Shown here: positions 8,212 through 17,792 of the stretch, piece after piece
Position numbering within the stretch: the stretch's first letter is position 1
Layout of the letters: the number at the start of each line of letters is the position of its first letter
Assembly (NCBI RefSeq): GCF_022369515.1
Contig: NZ_CP059724.1
Coordinates: forward strand, 6,262,001 to 6,326,000
DNA from: Paenibacillus sp. 19GGS1-52
GTDB taxonomy: Bacteria; Bacillota; Bacilli; Paenibacillales; Paenibacillaceae
Reading direction: 5' to 3'
Length of the DNA stretch: 64,000 bases
The notes under the pieces: generated by a model
Databases searched by the model: none
The model's input: the letters and a program-made list of their open reading frames with translations, nothing else
What the model was told of the DNA's origin: nothing
Program-made: the position numbers and the translations under genes

Positions 8212-10011
8212 ATGTTAAATATATTCAAAGTCAGCAGATGGATTAGTCTGACCGTTGCAGCATTTATATTGACTACCCCCATCACGCTTTACGCCGCGGG
8301 AACAGAAACCACCCAGCCTGTCAACACGAATACTACGCTGCCAGTCAGCGCGAACGAACGTCTGGTGCTTGATCCTGGGTTTGGCTATCAGAGCATTTGG
8401 GAACCGCTTGCCAAACAGCTGTACGCCAAAAGTCCAGTGAAGGCTTATCTGCCAACCCGCTTACCGGACTCCGATTGGAATTATTACGCCATAACAAGCA
8501 GTTTGCTAGAAGATGGATACCAAGTTGATGTTCATAAAAGCACTCAACTTCCTTCTGCGGGAAGCACTTTGCCATCCTCCACTACAGCACCTAATTCAGG
8601 CCCACTTCTGTTCAGTCTCTCTGCCGGGAAAGCATCGACACAAGGAACCGGCACCATTCTCCTACAGCAAAAGGGAGGCTGGAATTTCTATGCCGACCCA
8701 GCGGCCGCTGGGAAAGAGAATGACAAGCAGCAGCTAGTCCAGGCTTTTGCTGGTGCAACCAAATTCAGCATTCCGTTCACCGATGCCAAAGGCACGGTAC
8801 AGGTAACAGGCTCTGGTACAGACAGAGTTTACTCCGCCTATTGGACTTATGACAACAAGACAGGATATACGTTCGAGAGCAGAACTTCCCTAGCTGACTT
8901 TATCTCCCTGTTGTACAGCTTCAGACCTGTTATTAATCTACTGGACAGCGCCGATGTGATATTGCTTCCACTGGAGAATGAGTGGCTTATGGGCATAGGT
9001 CGGACCACCGCCTTCCATTCCAAAATGAACCAATCAACCACGCTGAGCAGCGCACCTGCAATCATTAAAGGCTCCGTTTACCTGCCGCTCAAGAATATCG
9101 TACAGTTTATACAAGGGAATATGCAGTATGTTCCCGACGAGAACGCCATTCATTTCTCGGAGAACGGCTACGTCAATCCATTGAAGCTTAATCTGAAGAC
9201 AGGGGCGGTCTATAGCCAATCCAAGAAGGTCGCCACAATCTCTGTTCAGAATAAAGGCGGCACTGTTCTGGTTCCGTTAAGCTTTCTACGGGATCAGTTC
9301 GGTTTGAAGCTTAGCTACAACAGCAGTACCAAGAAAGTGCTTCTACAATACAGCACTTGGTTCGCAAATTATCGTGTTCAGGAACAAGCGACCAAAGCGG
9401 AAGCGACCCTTACTGTACTCAGTCAAGGAGGCCCCCCGTTTGTATATGAGAACAGCAGACTCGGTTCGACAGGCTCATGGAACTACCTAGGAAACAAGCC
9501 CCCGCAAGGGTATAATTCTTTAAAATATACAATTTATGAGGTTACCATCCCGCTGCTTCCCGGAGCTAACGCATTCGTATATCGTGATCATGCGAAGAAA
9601 ACAATGATTGATTCCATCCCTATTACTGCAGATTTGTCGCCGGCAGATATCCCCTTTACCCACAGTGGCAATGTGCAATACGATTCACTGAAGATGGATC
9701 TTAAGCTGACATCAAATGGCGGCAAAGTCTGGCCGTCCGGTTATGCCGAAGCCTCTTCCTACGTCGATCTCAGCGGTACTATTCTGCCGGGCAGCCCCGA
9801 TTTCGCCGCACTGCGTTTAACTTACCATAAAGTTAATGGCGCAGAGAGCCCCCCTGTCTCATTTCCCGTGGCTGATAACGGCAGCTTCGCCTACCGTTTC
9901 AAGCCTGACCAAGGCCCTGGGACGTATGTAGTTACCGTCTACAACCCGCCGGAATCGCTCTCCAAAGGTGATCTGGCCGGCATTGTCTCCTTTGTTGTTG
10001 AAATGAAATAG
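8212..10011 (+). CDS. Secreted protein with copper-amine-oxidase-N-like stalk domain
   Basis: 599 aa with a signal peptide (charged start, hydrophobic 10-26, cleavage near LYAAG). Residues about 280-400 resemble the stalk domain (Copper amine oxidase N-terminal family) common in Paenibacillus exported proteins: YLPLKNIVQFI, and VLVPLSFLRDQFG followed by a short beta strand. The C-terminal third looks like beta-rich all-extracellular domains. No enzyme motif is visible. The RBS AAGGAGG is 9 nt before the ATG. Monocistronic, with a terminator at 10034. A role at the cell envelope is likely but the function is unknown. Confidence 0.75.
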   Translation: MLNIFKVSRWISLTVAAFILTTPITLYAAGTETTQPVNTNTTLPVSANERLVLDPGFGYQSIWEPLAKQLYAKSPVKAYLPTRLPDSDWNYYAITSSLLEDGYQVDVHKSTQLPSAGSTLPSSTTAPNSGPLLFSLSAGKASTQGTGTILLQQKGGWNFYADPAAAGKENDKQQLVQAFAGATKFSIPFTDAKGTVQVTGSGTDRVYSAYWTYDNKTGYTFESRTSLADFISLLYSFRPVINLLDSADVILLPLENEWLMGIGRTTAFHSKMNQSTTLSSAPAIIKGSVYLPLKNIVQFIQGNMQYVPDENAIHFSENGYVNPLKLNLKTGAVYSQSKKVATISVQNKGGTVLVPLSFLRDQFGLKLSYNSSTKKVLLQYSTWFANYRVQEQATKAEATLTVLSQGGPPFVYENSRLGSTGSWNYLGNKPPQGYNSLKYTIYEVTIPLLPGANAFVYRDHAKKTMIDSIPITADLSPADIPFTHSGNVQYDSLKMDLKLTSNGGKVWPSGYAEASSYVDLSGTILPGSPDFAALRLTYHKVNGAESPPVSFPVADNGSFAYRFKPDQGPGTYVVTVYNPPESLSKGDLAGIVSFVVEMK

Positions 10012-10033
10012 ATTGGTCTGGACATTCCAGCAT

Positions 10034-10075
10034 AAGAACCCGAACCATTGAGATTTCAATGCTTCGGGTTCTTTG
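10034..10075 (+). terminator. Intrinsic terminator of the stalk-domain protein gene
   Basis: AAGAACCCGAA pairs with TTCGGGTTCTT, leaving an 18-nt loop region with partial pairing. It starts about 22 nt after the stop codon. Confidence 0.75.
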
Positions 10076-10126
10076 CTGAAAGCTGAACTATAAAATCGTT
10101 GATCACGTGCCACTAGTATATATGAA

Positions 10127-10433
10127 GTGAAAGAAAAACCTTATCCCCATGGCGATTTACGAAATCAGCTTAATAGAAGCTGGCATTCAACTTATTAACA
10201 AAGATGGCATCAAAAGCTTTTCCTTGCGCAAGGTCGCTGCAGAATGCAGTATCAGCCACACCGCCCCCTACAGCCATTTTAAAAATATAGACGAGTTGAT
10301 TACTGCCATGGGAGAGCATGTAACGGAGCAATTTATGGATACACTGCGCACATCTGTTCAAGGAAAAGAAGGCAGTCATGAGACCGCCAAAAAAAACGGT
10401 CTGAAGAAAAAGCATATTATGAAGAGGCTTTAG
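10127..10433 (+). pseudogene. Frameshifted, truncated TetR/AcrR-family regulator
   Basis: The open frame from ATG 10149 encodes a TetR N-terminal helix-turn-helix (IKSFSLRKVAAECSISHTAP, then YSHFKNIDELI). Reading the other frame from GTG 10127 gives the usual family lead-in KEKPYPHGDLRNQL. The two join if one A is removed from CTTAATAGAA near 10172, giving RNQLIEAGIQ. A single-base insertion therefore separates the true N terminus from the HTH. The C-terminal ligand domain is also missing: the frame stops at 94 codons where about 190 are expected. It sits 158 bp upstream of the ABC exporter, the usual place for a local repressor, so the exporter may have lost its control. Confidence 0.8.
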
Positions 10434-10441
10434 GCCACTAA

Positions 10442-10466
10442 TAAAAAGCCTGCCATAAACGCAGGT
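10442..10466 (+). terminator. Weak hairpin after the TetR pseudogene
   Basis: GCCTGC pairs with GCAGGt around a 7-nt loop, without a clear T run. It may be a remnant terminator. Confidence 0.35.
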
Positions 10467-10537
10467 TCAATTCAGTGATGTAAAGTTCAACCCTATGTAA
10501 CAAAAAATTAAAACACGGGGCTCCACTGGCTGTTTAT

Positions 10538-10548
10538 TATGGTATAAT
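10538..10548 (+). promoter_or_regulatory. Extended -10 promoter of the ABC exporter operon
   Basis: TATAAT at 10543-10548 is preceded by TG one base away (TGGTATAAT), an extended -10 box. The -35 region is poor. It lies about 44 bp before the ATG of the first ABC gene, which is itself preceded by AGGTGATTAG. Confidence 0.6.
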
Positions 10549-10591
10549 CGCGTTGATTTGTTGAGTACATAAACAGAAATCAGGTGATTAG

Positions 10592-12367
10592 ATGTTCGAA
10601 TTAAAGTGGTTATGGCAGAACCTGGAAGGAAACCGGACGCGGTACATTCTCGCACTTTGCCTCTCGGTAGTGGGCTCATCGCTCACGATCGTGAATCCGT
10701 ACATAAGCCAGCGCATTGTCGATACGTTCATCGCCGGAGATCACGCGCAGCAGAATCTCACACAAGAACGAGGGCTATTGATCGCACTCTGCCTGGGTAT
10801 GATCGGCTTTTCCCTCCTTCGTACGGGTCTTGCTTATTTGACAATGATGCAGTATGAGCATTCCTCGCAAAACATGCTATACCGCATCCGCATTTATCTG
10901 TACAACAAAATCCAGGGACAGGATATGCACTATTACGACCATAACCGTACTGGTGACCTCATGACCAAGATGACAGGCGATCTGGACATGGTAAGGCACT
11001 CGATGGCGTGGATTATCAAGACGATCATCGAATCGGCAACGATTTTTATTGCTTCAGTTATCTACTTCTTCACTATTGATGCTGTACTGACACTGTGGCT
11101 GCTCATCCTTTCGCCCCCGATTTTCATTGTGGCCTACATCTTTGCGAAGCGCGTCCGCCCGATGTATATCGACCTTCGCGAACGGCTCTCGCAGCTCAAC
11201 TCCACCACGCAGGAAAATATCTCTGGCAACCGTATCGTCAAAGCTTTTGCCCGCGAGGAGTACGAGATTGAGAAATTTGCCGACAAAAACGCCAACTATT
11301 CCAAAGCAAACAAAACGGCTGCGCTCGTCTGGCTCGATTACTTTCCTTACCTGGAAACCTTCGCTCAAGGTTTTAACGTGATCCTGATGATTGCCGGCGG
11401 GCTCTTTGTCATGAACGGCCGCATCACCTTTGGCGAATTCGCTGCCTTCTCTTCATTGATCTGGGCTGTTTCGAACCCCATGCGCAACATCGGCATCATC
11501 ATCAATGATATTCAACGCTTCTTCGCCAGCTTGGCCAAAATCGTGGATATCTATTATGCCCGGCCTAACATCGTCAATGAGCATAAGTCCATCGGCAACC
11601 GCCGTTATGATGGCCGCATCGAATTTGATCATGTCAGCTTCAAATACGACAGTGCGACGGTACTGGACGATGTCAGCTTTAAGGTTGAACCCGGTGAAAC
11701 CGTGGCTATCATGGGCTCGACGGGATCGGGCAAGACGACAATCGTTAACCTAATCCCACGTTTATATGATGTGTTCGAAGGGCATGTGTTAGTGGACGGC
11801 GTAGATGTACGTCAGCTAGAGCTCGACGAGCTTCGCGGAAACATCGGCGTGGCAACTCAGGACGTTCTCTTGTTCTCGGATACAATCGACGGAAACATCT
11901 CTTTTGGTGACCCTGACCTCCCGGAAGAGGATACAGTAGAATATGCACGGCTGGCTGACGCGCATGAATTCATCATGAAGATGTCCGAAGGCTATGACAC
12001 TATTGTAGGGGAACGCGGAGTGGGTCTCTCCGGTGGGCAGAAGCAGCGTATCGCGCTGGCCCGCTCCATGGCGGTCCGCCGGCCTATCCTGATTCTGGAT
12101 GACACGACCTCTGCCGTTGATCTTGAGACTGAACAGCATATTCAGAAAAGTCTGCGTGAGCTTGATTTCGCCTGCACGAAGATCATCATCGCACAACGTG
12201 TATCCACTACCGCGAAGGCCGATCGTATCCTCATCATGGAAGACGGGCGTTTAATCGAAGAGGGTACTCATGCCGAGTTGCTGGCAAAACGGGGTTATTA
12301 CTACGAGGTGTTTATGCTGCAAACCGAGGGCATTGGAAGGCAGGTGATCGCTCATGGCAAGGAATAA
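10592..12367 (+). CDS. Heterodimeric ABC exporter subunit 1 (degenerate ATP site)
   Basis: 591 aa, type IV ABC exporter with six N-terminal helices and a C-terminal ATPase domain. Walker A GSTGSGKT is at 375-382 and a canonical LSGGQ at 479-483. The Walker B ends ILILDD (about 499-504), so the catalytic Glu is Asp, and the switch His is Gln (IIIAQR, about 535). This pattern is known for the degenerate half of heterodimeric multidrug exporters such as BmrC/BmrD and TM287/288. Its stop lies 14 nt inside the next gene, so the subunits are coupled. The substrate is unknown; drug or lipid export is the family expectation. Confidence 0.92.
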   Translation: MFELKWLWQNLEGNRTRYILALCLSVVGSSLTIVNPYISQRIVDTFIAGDHAQQNLTQERGLLIALCLGMIGFSLLRTGLAYLTMMQYEHSSQNMLYRIRIYLYNKIQGQDMHYYDHNRTGDLMTKMTGDLDMVRHSMAWIIKTIIESATIFIASVIYFFTIDAVLTLWLLILSPPIFIVAYIFAKRVRPMYIDLRERLSQLNSTTQENISGNRIVKAFAREEYEIEKFADKNANYSKANKTAALVWLDYFPYLETFAQGFNVILMIAGGLFVMNGRITFGEFAAFSSLIWAVSNPMRNIGIIINDIQRFFASLAKIVDIYYARPNIVNEHKSIGNRRYDGRIEFDHVSFKYDSATVLDDVSFKVEPGETVAIMGSTGSGKTTIVNLIPRLYDVFEGHVLVDGVDVRQLELDELRGNIGVATQDVLLFSDTIDGNISFGDPDLPEEDTVEYARLADAHEFIMKMSEGYDTIVGERGVGLSGGQKQRIALARSMAVRRPILILDDTTSAVDLETEQHIQKSLRELDFACTKIIIAQRVSTTAKADRILIMEDGRLIEEGTHAELLAKRGYYYEVFMLQTEGIGRQVIAHGKE

Positions 12368-14129
12368 ATTCGATATTGATGAGAATCTGGAGTCCCCCTT
12401 TGACATCAGACACTTCCGGCGTGCAATGGTATATATCAAGCAGCAGCAAAAGCCCATGGTTATCGCTCTTGTGCTTAGTACCCTTTCGGCGGCGGCGGCA
12501 CTGTCTGCACCGCTCATCCTGCAGCATGTCGTTGATGTGACGATTCCCGAGAAAGCCGTCCTTGCACTTTTAGGCTGGTCAGCACTAATGCTGGTAACTA
12601 TCGTGGTCAGCGTTATATTCGCTACCATCCGCTCACGCATCATGACTCGCGTCGGGCAGGACATTATCTCCGAGATTCGCATGGATCTGTTCAAACATTT
12701 GCAGGAGCTGCCTTTTAAATATTACGATGACCGCCCGCAAGGCAAGATCCTCATTCGAGTCGTAAACTATGTAAACGCGGTATCGGATGTGTTATCCAAT
12801 GGTATCATCAACTTTATTCTGGAAATTGTGAATTTAATCTTTATTGCTGCATTTATGTTCGCCGTCAATGTTCGGCTCTCGCTGATTATTCTTGCAGGAC
12901 TGCCTGTCTTCCTCGGCATTATGCTGATTATCAAGACCCGGCAGCGGCGAGCATGGCAGGCTGTGTCCAACAAAAGCTCCAATCTGAACGCCTATATGCA
13001 GGAGAGCATCAGCGGCATTGGTGTGACACAAATCTTCTCCCGCGAGCAGCGCAATGAGGGTATCTTCACTGGCCTCGCTGCCAATTTCCGCAAGGAGTGG
13101 ATAACGGCTGTACGTTACAATGCCCTTATTCCGTTTACAGTCGATAACTTAGCTACGATCGTTACATCGTTAATTTATCTGATAGGCTTATTGGCACTGG
13201 ACCCCAAAGATGTGACCTTCGGCGTCATTCTAGCGATGAGCAGCTACGCCGCTCGTTTCTGGCAGCCGATCCTGAATCTATCGAACCTGTACAACAATTT
13301 CATCAACGCCGTCTCTTACCTGGAGCGCATCTTCGAAACGCTGGATGAGCCGGTTACCGTCAGCGATATTCCAGAGGCAAAGGAATTACCACCCGTTCAG
13401 GGCGATGTGACCTTTGACAACGTGACCTTCGCCTACGATCCGGGGCACAACATCCTGGAGAACCTCTCCTTCGATATCAAGGCAGGAGAAAGCATAGCCC
13501 TGGTAGGACCGACAGGCGCAGGCAAAACAACAGTCGTCAACCTAATCTCACGCTTTTACAACCTTACTGGCGGCAAGATTCTTATCGATGGCCAAGACAT
13601 CTCCCAGATTACGCTGAAATCTCTGCGCAGCCAAATGGGGATTATGCTGCAGGACAGCTTTATTTTCTCCGGCACTATCCTGGACAATATCCGCTACGGC
13701 AGACTGGATGCTACCAAGGAAGAAATCATCGCTGCCGCGAAGACGGTATGTGCCGACGAGTTTATCCGCGAATTCGAGCAAGGTTATCTGACAGAGGTCA
13801 ACGAGCGCGGCTCGAAGCTGTCGCAGGGGCAACGCCAGCTCCTTTCGTTTGCACGGACGCTGCTGGCCGACCCGCGCATTCTCATCCTGGACGAAGCTAC
13901 CTCGTCCATCGACGCCAAGACCGAACGTCTGCTTCAGCAAGGCCTCAATGAACTGCTCAAGGGACGAACCTCGTTCATTATCGCACATCGGCTGTCCACC
14001 GTGAAGAACTGCGACCGCATCATGTATGTGTCTGACAAAGGCATCGCGGAATGTGGTACGCACGATGAGCTTATAGCGCGTCGGGGCTTCTACTATAGAC
14101 TCTACACAGCACAGAAGATGGAGGCATAG
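12354..14129 (+). CDS. Heterodimeric ABC exporter subunit 2 (catalytic Walker B)
   Basis: 591 aa partner of the preceding subunit, same membrane-plus-ATPase layout. Walker A GPTGAGKT is at 385-392, Walker B has the catalytic Glu (ILILDEATS, 509-517) and the switch His is present (IIAHRLST). The signature motif is altered to LSQGQ (489-493). Together with subunit 1 this gives one normal ATP site (this Walker A/B with the partner's LSGGQ) and one impaired site. The ATG overlaps the end of the upstream gene, with an AGGTGA ribosome binding site. A strong terminator follows at 14172. Confidence 0.92.
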   Translation: MARNKFDIDENLESPFDIRHFRRAMVYIKQQQKPMVIALVLSTLSAAAALSAPLILQHVVDVTIPEKAVLALLGWSALMLVTIVVSVIFATIRSRIMTRVGQDIISEIRMDLFKHLQELPFKYYDDRPQGKILIRVVNYVNAVSDVLSNGIINFILEIVNLIFIAAFMFAVNVRLSLIILAGLPVFLGIMLIIKTRQRRAWQAVSNKSSNLNAYMQESISGIGVTQIFSREQRNEGIFTGLAANFRKEWITAVRYNALIPFTVDNLATIVTSLIYLIGLLALDPKDVTFGVILAMSSYAARFWQPILNLSNLYNNFINAVSYLERIFETLDEPVTVSDIPEAKELPPVQGDVTFDNVTFAYDPGHNILENLSFDIKAGESIALVGPTGAGKTTVVNLISRFYNLTGGKILIDGQDISQITLKSLRSQMGIMLQDSFIFSGTILDNIRYGRLDATKEEIIAAAKTVCADEFIREFEQGYLTEVNERGSKLSQGQRQLLSFARTLLADPRILILDEATSSIDAKTERLLQQGLNELLKGRTSFIIAHRLSTVKNCDRIMYVSDKGIAECGTHDELIARRGFYYRLYTAQKMEA

Positions 14130-14171
14130 AGCTTCTTTCTAGACTAAGGAAGATTCTTGGGCACAAGACGA

Positions 14172-14206
14172 ACCCCCGATTCCAGAGCGGAATCGGGGGT
14201 TTTCTA
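14172..14206 (+). terminator. Intrinsic terminator of the ABC exporter operon
   Basis: CCCCCGATTCC and GGAATCGGGGG form an 11-bp perfect stem with a 5-nt loop, followed by TTTTCTATT. Confidence 0.92.
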
Positions 14207-14264
14207 TTATTTGCACTTGGACCGCCGCTTCTCTGGCCTCCATATCCCCAAATTTTCATAGAGA

Positions 14265-16078
14265 TTAATCTATCGCTGTCCAGATATTTAGCGCACGCGA
14301 GCGGATCATAATATTCGTGTGATTTCTATATAATCTCAAACGGTCTGCACACTCCGGACTCCACAATAGAGCACTTCCAGCCACTTCCAGCAAAGAAAGC
14401 CCAAGAAACTGAGATTCGTAGCCCCTTTCAGACCCGAGCCTATCTACAATTTCTAATAGGGTTTCCGGTTGCCAATACCCTGTGCTGTCTTTTAAATTAT
14501 GCGCAACCTGCTTATAAGCATCGCCTAGAAGATATGGTTGAGATGAAATACAATTCATCATTTTATTTAGATAAACGGCTGTTCCCTCGGCGTTATTCCA
14601 ATCAATTACTGCTATATACAATTTCATCACTACTTGCTGCAAAGTCTCATCGGTAGCCAGACTATCGATCAGGTTCAGATACAAAGGTATAAGATTCATA
14701 CGTGTGTACCGGGGCAATGACGTCAGTCTGTCTGCAAATTTCAGGAGGCGCTGCAAGTGAGGTACATCTCTCTTAGTATTGGCATTCCACTCCTCATTGA
14801 TTGGAGCACTAGCCAACTCTTTAAATACAGCAGTCACCACCTCATTGACCTTGCCGTCGCGGCAGGTTTCAGTGAGCGTGTTCATGGCAGCATTCCATCT
14901 GGTGCTGTCTTCCAAATTCGTAATAGCCTTTGCCGTAGCAGTGGCAATGGCTTCTTCATTGCCGTTTGTCCACTGCATCATACAACTGAAAGCATGTCTG
15001 CCAACATCCGCATCAGGATGACTGGAAATTTCGATAATTAATGCTAAATAGCGCGGTCTATAGTCTAGCGGAAGTTCATTAGGCCGCTCAGACAATAAAC
15101 TTTGTGCGATATCACTTTGTGAATAAGAAGCCATGGAACTTAACATATCCCACCCGCGTTCATCATCCAGAAGCTGTCTCGCCGCATGTCCTATGGCAAT
15201 GATTACATCCTTGTGTACGTTTGTTTTTCCGAACTCGTTCATCAATAGCGGAAGGCTGTCACTGCTTCTATAAGCTCCTAGTAACCGGACAACCTCTTTC
15301 CTGACAGTGATCCGCAGCTTGTCCCGATTTAACAGCTCTTTGAGCATTGAAGTCAACAGCAATGGATTCACTCTTCTGATGCATCGAGGTATCGAGTACA
15401 TAGCTACACGGGCTCTGTCTCCATCCAGATGCTCCAGCAGAACGGGAAGTGCTCGCCCCGGTTCTTCCGTGAGTGAAAGGGCATGAAGTGCAGCTTCTAC
15501 TACAGCTACTTCCTTATCCTGGATAAGCTCCAGCAGCTTATCCGGACCAAGGTCAGGCATATTTGCCATGATCTTAATAACTCTTGCGCGCTCCGCAAGG
15601 CTGCGCTTGGCATCGAATGCTATTTTTTCTAATAAGGAGCTTAGAGCTTGTTGCTGACGTGGCAGCCAACGGTTAAACCCGTCTGCAGCCGGCACTAGAT
15701 AGATCGTTTTGCCCGATAGGAATCTGCCCTTAATAACAGTACCCGCAATAAACGGATCCAACCATTCCTGACGCTTCCGATGCAGATGCAGGAACACTTC
15801 ATAGATTGTAATGAACGATTTATCCAACGCCAGTAATTCTTTAACTCTTTCATCCCGTGTGGTGTGAGGAGCAAGCCAATGTCTGGCCGCCCGTACAGCT
15901 ATAGAATCTGTTTTGGCCCTTGTTGCTTCCCTTAACAGATTTTGAAGCTTTGTGATGCCGTAACCTCTTTTGCCGAATGAATTAGCCAGGCTAATTACCA
16001 GATTGTAGTCTTCTCTTTGGGTGGCCTGCATAACTAATGGATAGATCGTGTCGAAGATAATCTCTGCTATCCCCGGGG
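14265..16078 (-). CDS. HEAT-repeat-like protein, C-terminal part (split gene)
   Basis: The frame is open from the end of the upstream ORF, although the first ATG is at 16031 (588 aa). It is all-helical with repeated paired helices and motifs of HEAT type (VAVVEAALHALSL, VRKEVVRLLGAY, VGRHAFSCMMQW). No catalytic motif is present. The ATG at 16031 lacks a ribosome binding site, while the codons upstream of it in the same frame read sensibly (IAEIIFDTIYPLV). One extra C in the CCCCC-GGGG run at 16071-16079 would join it to the ORF at 16067-17629 as a protein of about 1,120 aa. I therefore regard it as the 3' half of one gene. It likely acts as a protein-binding scaffold; the partner is unknown. 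Confidence 0.6.
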
Positions 16079-17629
16079 GATATTCTCCTCTAAGGATGGC
16101 AGGGACAGCTGTCCATTCTGCTTGGCCAGTTTCTGGATCGTGTTCAAGGAGAACTTGAAGAGCTCACTGTGTGGATGCAAGGCATTATGCCGTAGAATTG
16201 CAAATGCTAGGTGCTGAACGGCAAACTTTGTAGAATGCGAAGAATCTCTGGCATCAATAACACTGTCTACAAGCAAAGTAAGTTCTTGCAGATTCGTATC
16301 CGTAAACACAGATGCAGGACTATCCGAAAGCTCTATAAACACTGCACCTCGAACAGGGTCTTGGTCATTTTTGATCCGGTCCAAGAACACTAGTGTCTCA
16401 TCCATACCCTGTCTTGATAGAACCGTACTCTTAATCAGCTGCACAAGTACCATTGCGCGTTCGTCTGCGCTGGATGCACGTGTGGCTTGTTCGAGCTTCT
16501 CTCTTGAATGATGAATAGAACGGCAAGCCATAATTCTAATTGTTCTATCCCGATCATCACGAATTTCACGGAGGCCAAGCATCCTAGTGGCTTCCTTGTC
16601 ACGTAATGCATGGGGTAATACATACAGTAATCTTTCCGGAAAAATGCGCTCTTGGCGTTTATCTTCTTCATACACCGCATCAAAAATCACTTTGCGATTA
16701 GAAGGCGCAATATGATGAAGCAATTTCGCTATATGTATAGGGTAATCTACGAGTAATTTGGCTAACTCGGTCCATTGATCTATAGATAAATATTTACTTC
16801 TTTTTAGAATGCCCTCAGGAATACCATGAGAGATCAGATCGCTGCGTGACTCCGCTCGTATCAGCAGTTGATACACCCTATCAGGATTTAGACGAACTAA
16901 AGTGCTAAGCTGTTTTTTTAACGCAGGATGTATGATGTCCATGGGTCCATGATTCATCGCACATTCTAGCATCAGATCTGACTTAAGATTGCATAGAATC
17001 TCCATAGCTGAAGAGAATCTCCACCATACATAGCCCTTTTCCCTGAGTGGTGTGCTTTCTAATGTCGTCTTGAAATACTCTGCAACCGCATCAAGGTGCC
17101 GGCCGGCTAATTTGTTCCAGTCTCGTATGGCATAGCTGATCTCCGCAAGCCACTGACTAACCGTGTCCTTAGAGCATGCCGGTAGTATAATGACGGCTTC
17201 CTCCGCTCCCCACCGGTCATACAGCAAAGGCAACAAACGCTCCGCCAGTTCTCGACGGTTTATATGTGAAACACTGCGTAACAGCTTGCGGCGGCAATCC
17301 TGTGATAAATCGGGGAGCTCACGTTCAATATCAGCATCTGAAGCCGTTTTAGCCAAAAGCCCTGCTGCCATATTTCGGATGCTTGCCAGGGGATGGCGCA
17401 GCGCTGACACAACAACATTAGCATCTTGTGTTACATCAGCACCGGTTAATGCAAGACGTGCTTCATAAGCACCATCCTCCAGCAATAAAGACAGCAATCC
17501 CGAATACTCGGTTGATCCCCTATGATCATGGCCCAGAATCGCTACTTTTTTTATTCGGTCCGAATATCCCAGTGAATCTAGTTCTTTAAGCAGGCTCTTT
17601 TTGTCCATTGGATCTTTTTTGATAATCAT
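16067..17629 (-). CDS. HEAT-repeat-like protein, N-terminal part (split gene)
   Basis: 520 aa, alpha-helical and soluble, with HEAT-like units (VVSALRHPLASIRNMAAGLL, RTIRIMACRSIHHSREKL). The ATG follows a good AGGAGGGG site. The reading ends with EENIPRG and a stop right where the next frame continues EYPPGIAEIIF. A +1 change in the C/G run restores EENIPPGIAEIIF, so this is probably the 5' half of the same gene as 14265-16078. Whether the shift is a real mutation, a programmed slip or a sequencing error cannot be decided here. No neighbour suggests a pathway. Confidence 0.6.
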   Translation of the reverse strand: MIIKKDPMDKKSLLKELDSLGYSDRIKKVAILGHDHRGSTEYSGLLSLLLEDGAYEARLALTGADVTQDANVVVSALRHPLASIRNMAAGLLAKTASDADIERELPDLSQDCRRKLLRSVSHINRRELAERLLPLLYDRWGAEEAVIILPACSKDTVSQWLAEISYAIRDWNKLAGRHLDAVAEYFKTTLESTPLREKGYVWWRFSSAMEILCNLKSDLMLECAMNHGPMDIIHPALKKQLSTLVRLNPDRVYQLLIRAESRSDLISHGIPEGILKRSKYLSIDQWTELAKLLVDYPIHIAKLLHHIAPSNRKVIFDAVYEEDKRQERIFPERLLYVLPHALRDKEATRMLGLREIRDDRDRTIRIMACRSIHHSREKLEQATRASSADERAMVLVQLIKSTVLSRQGMDETLVFLDRIKNDQDPVRGAVFIELSDSPASVFTDTNLQELTLLVDSVIDARDSSHSTKFAVQHLAFAILRHNALHPHSELFKFSLNTIQKLAKQNGQLSLPSLEENIPRG

Positions 17630-17734
17630 AAGTCCCCTCCTTCACCTGTTCTTCTCTCATTCAAGCTTTATTCTCCACATCACGATTCATCCCCTTTAAT
17701 AAATCTATAATTCCACACCGGGATAGGGTGCCGA

Positions 17735-17785
17735 CAAAAAAAGGTAACCCGGATGTAGTTACTTCACCACTTTCCAGGTTACCCG
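17735..17785 (-). terminator. Intrinsic terminator of yaaA
   Basis: On the minus strand GGTAACCTGG.. pairs with ..CCGGGTTACC with an internal GTGAAGTAAC/GTAGTTAC region, followed by TTTTTTT. Confidence 0.88.
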
Positions 17786-17792
17786 TAATGCA

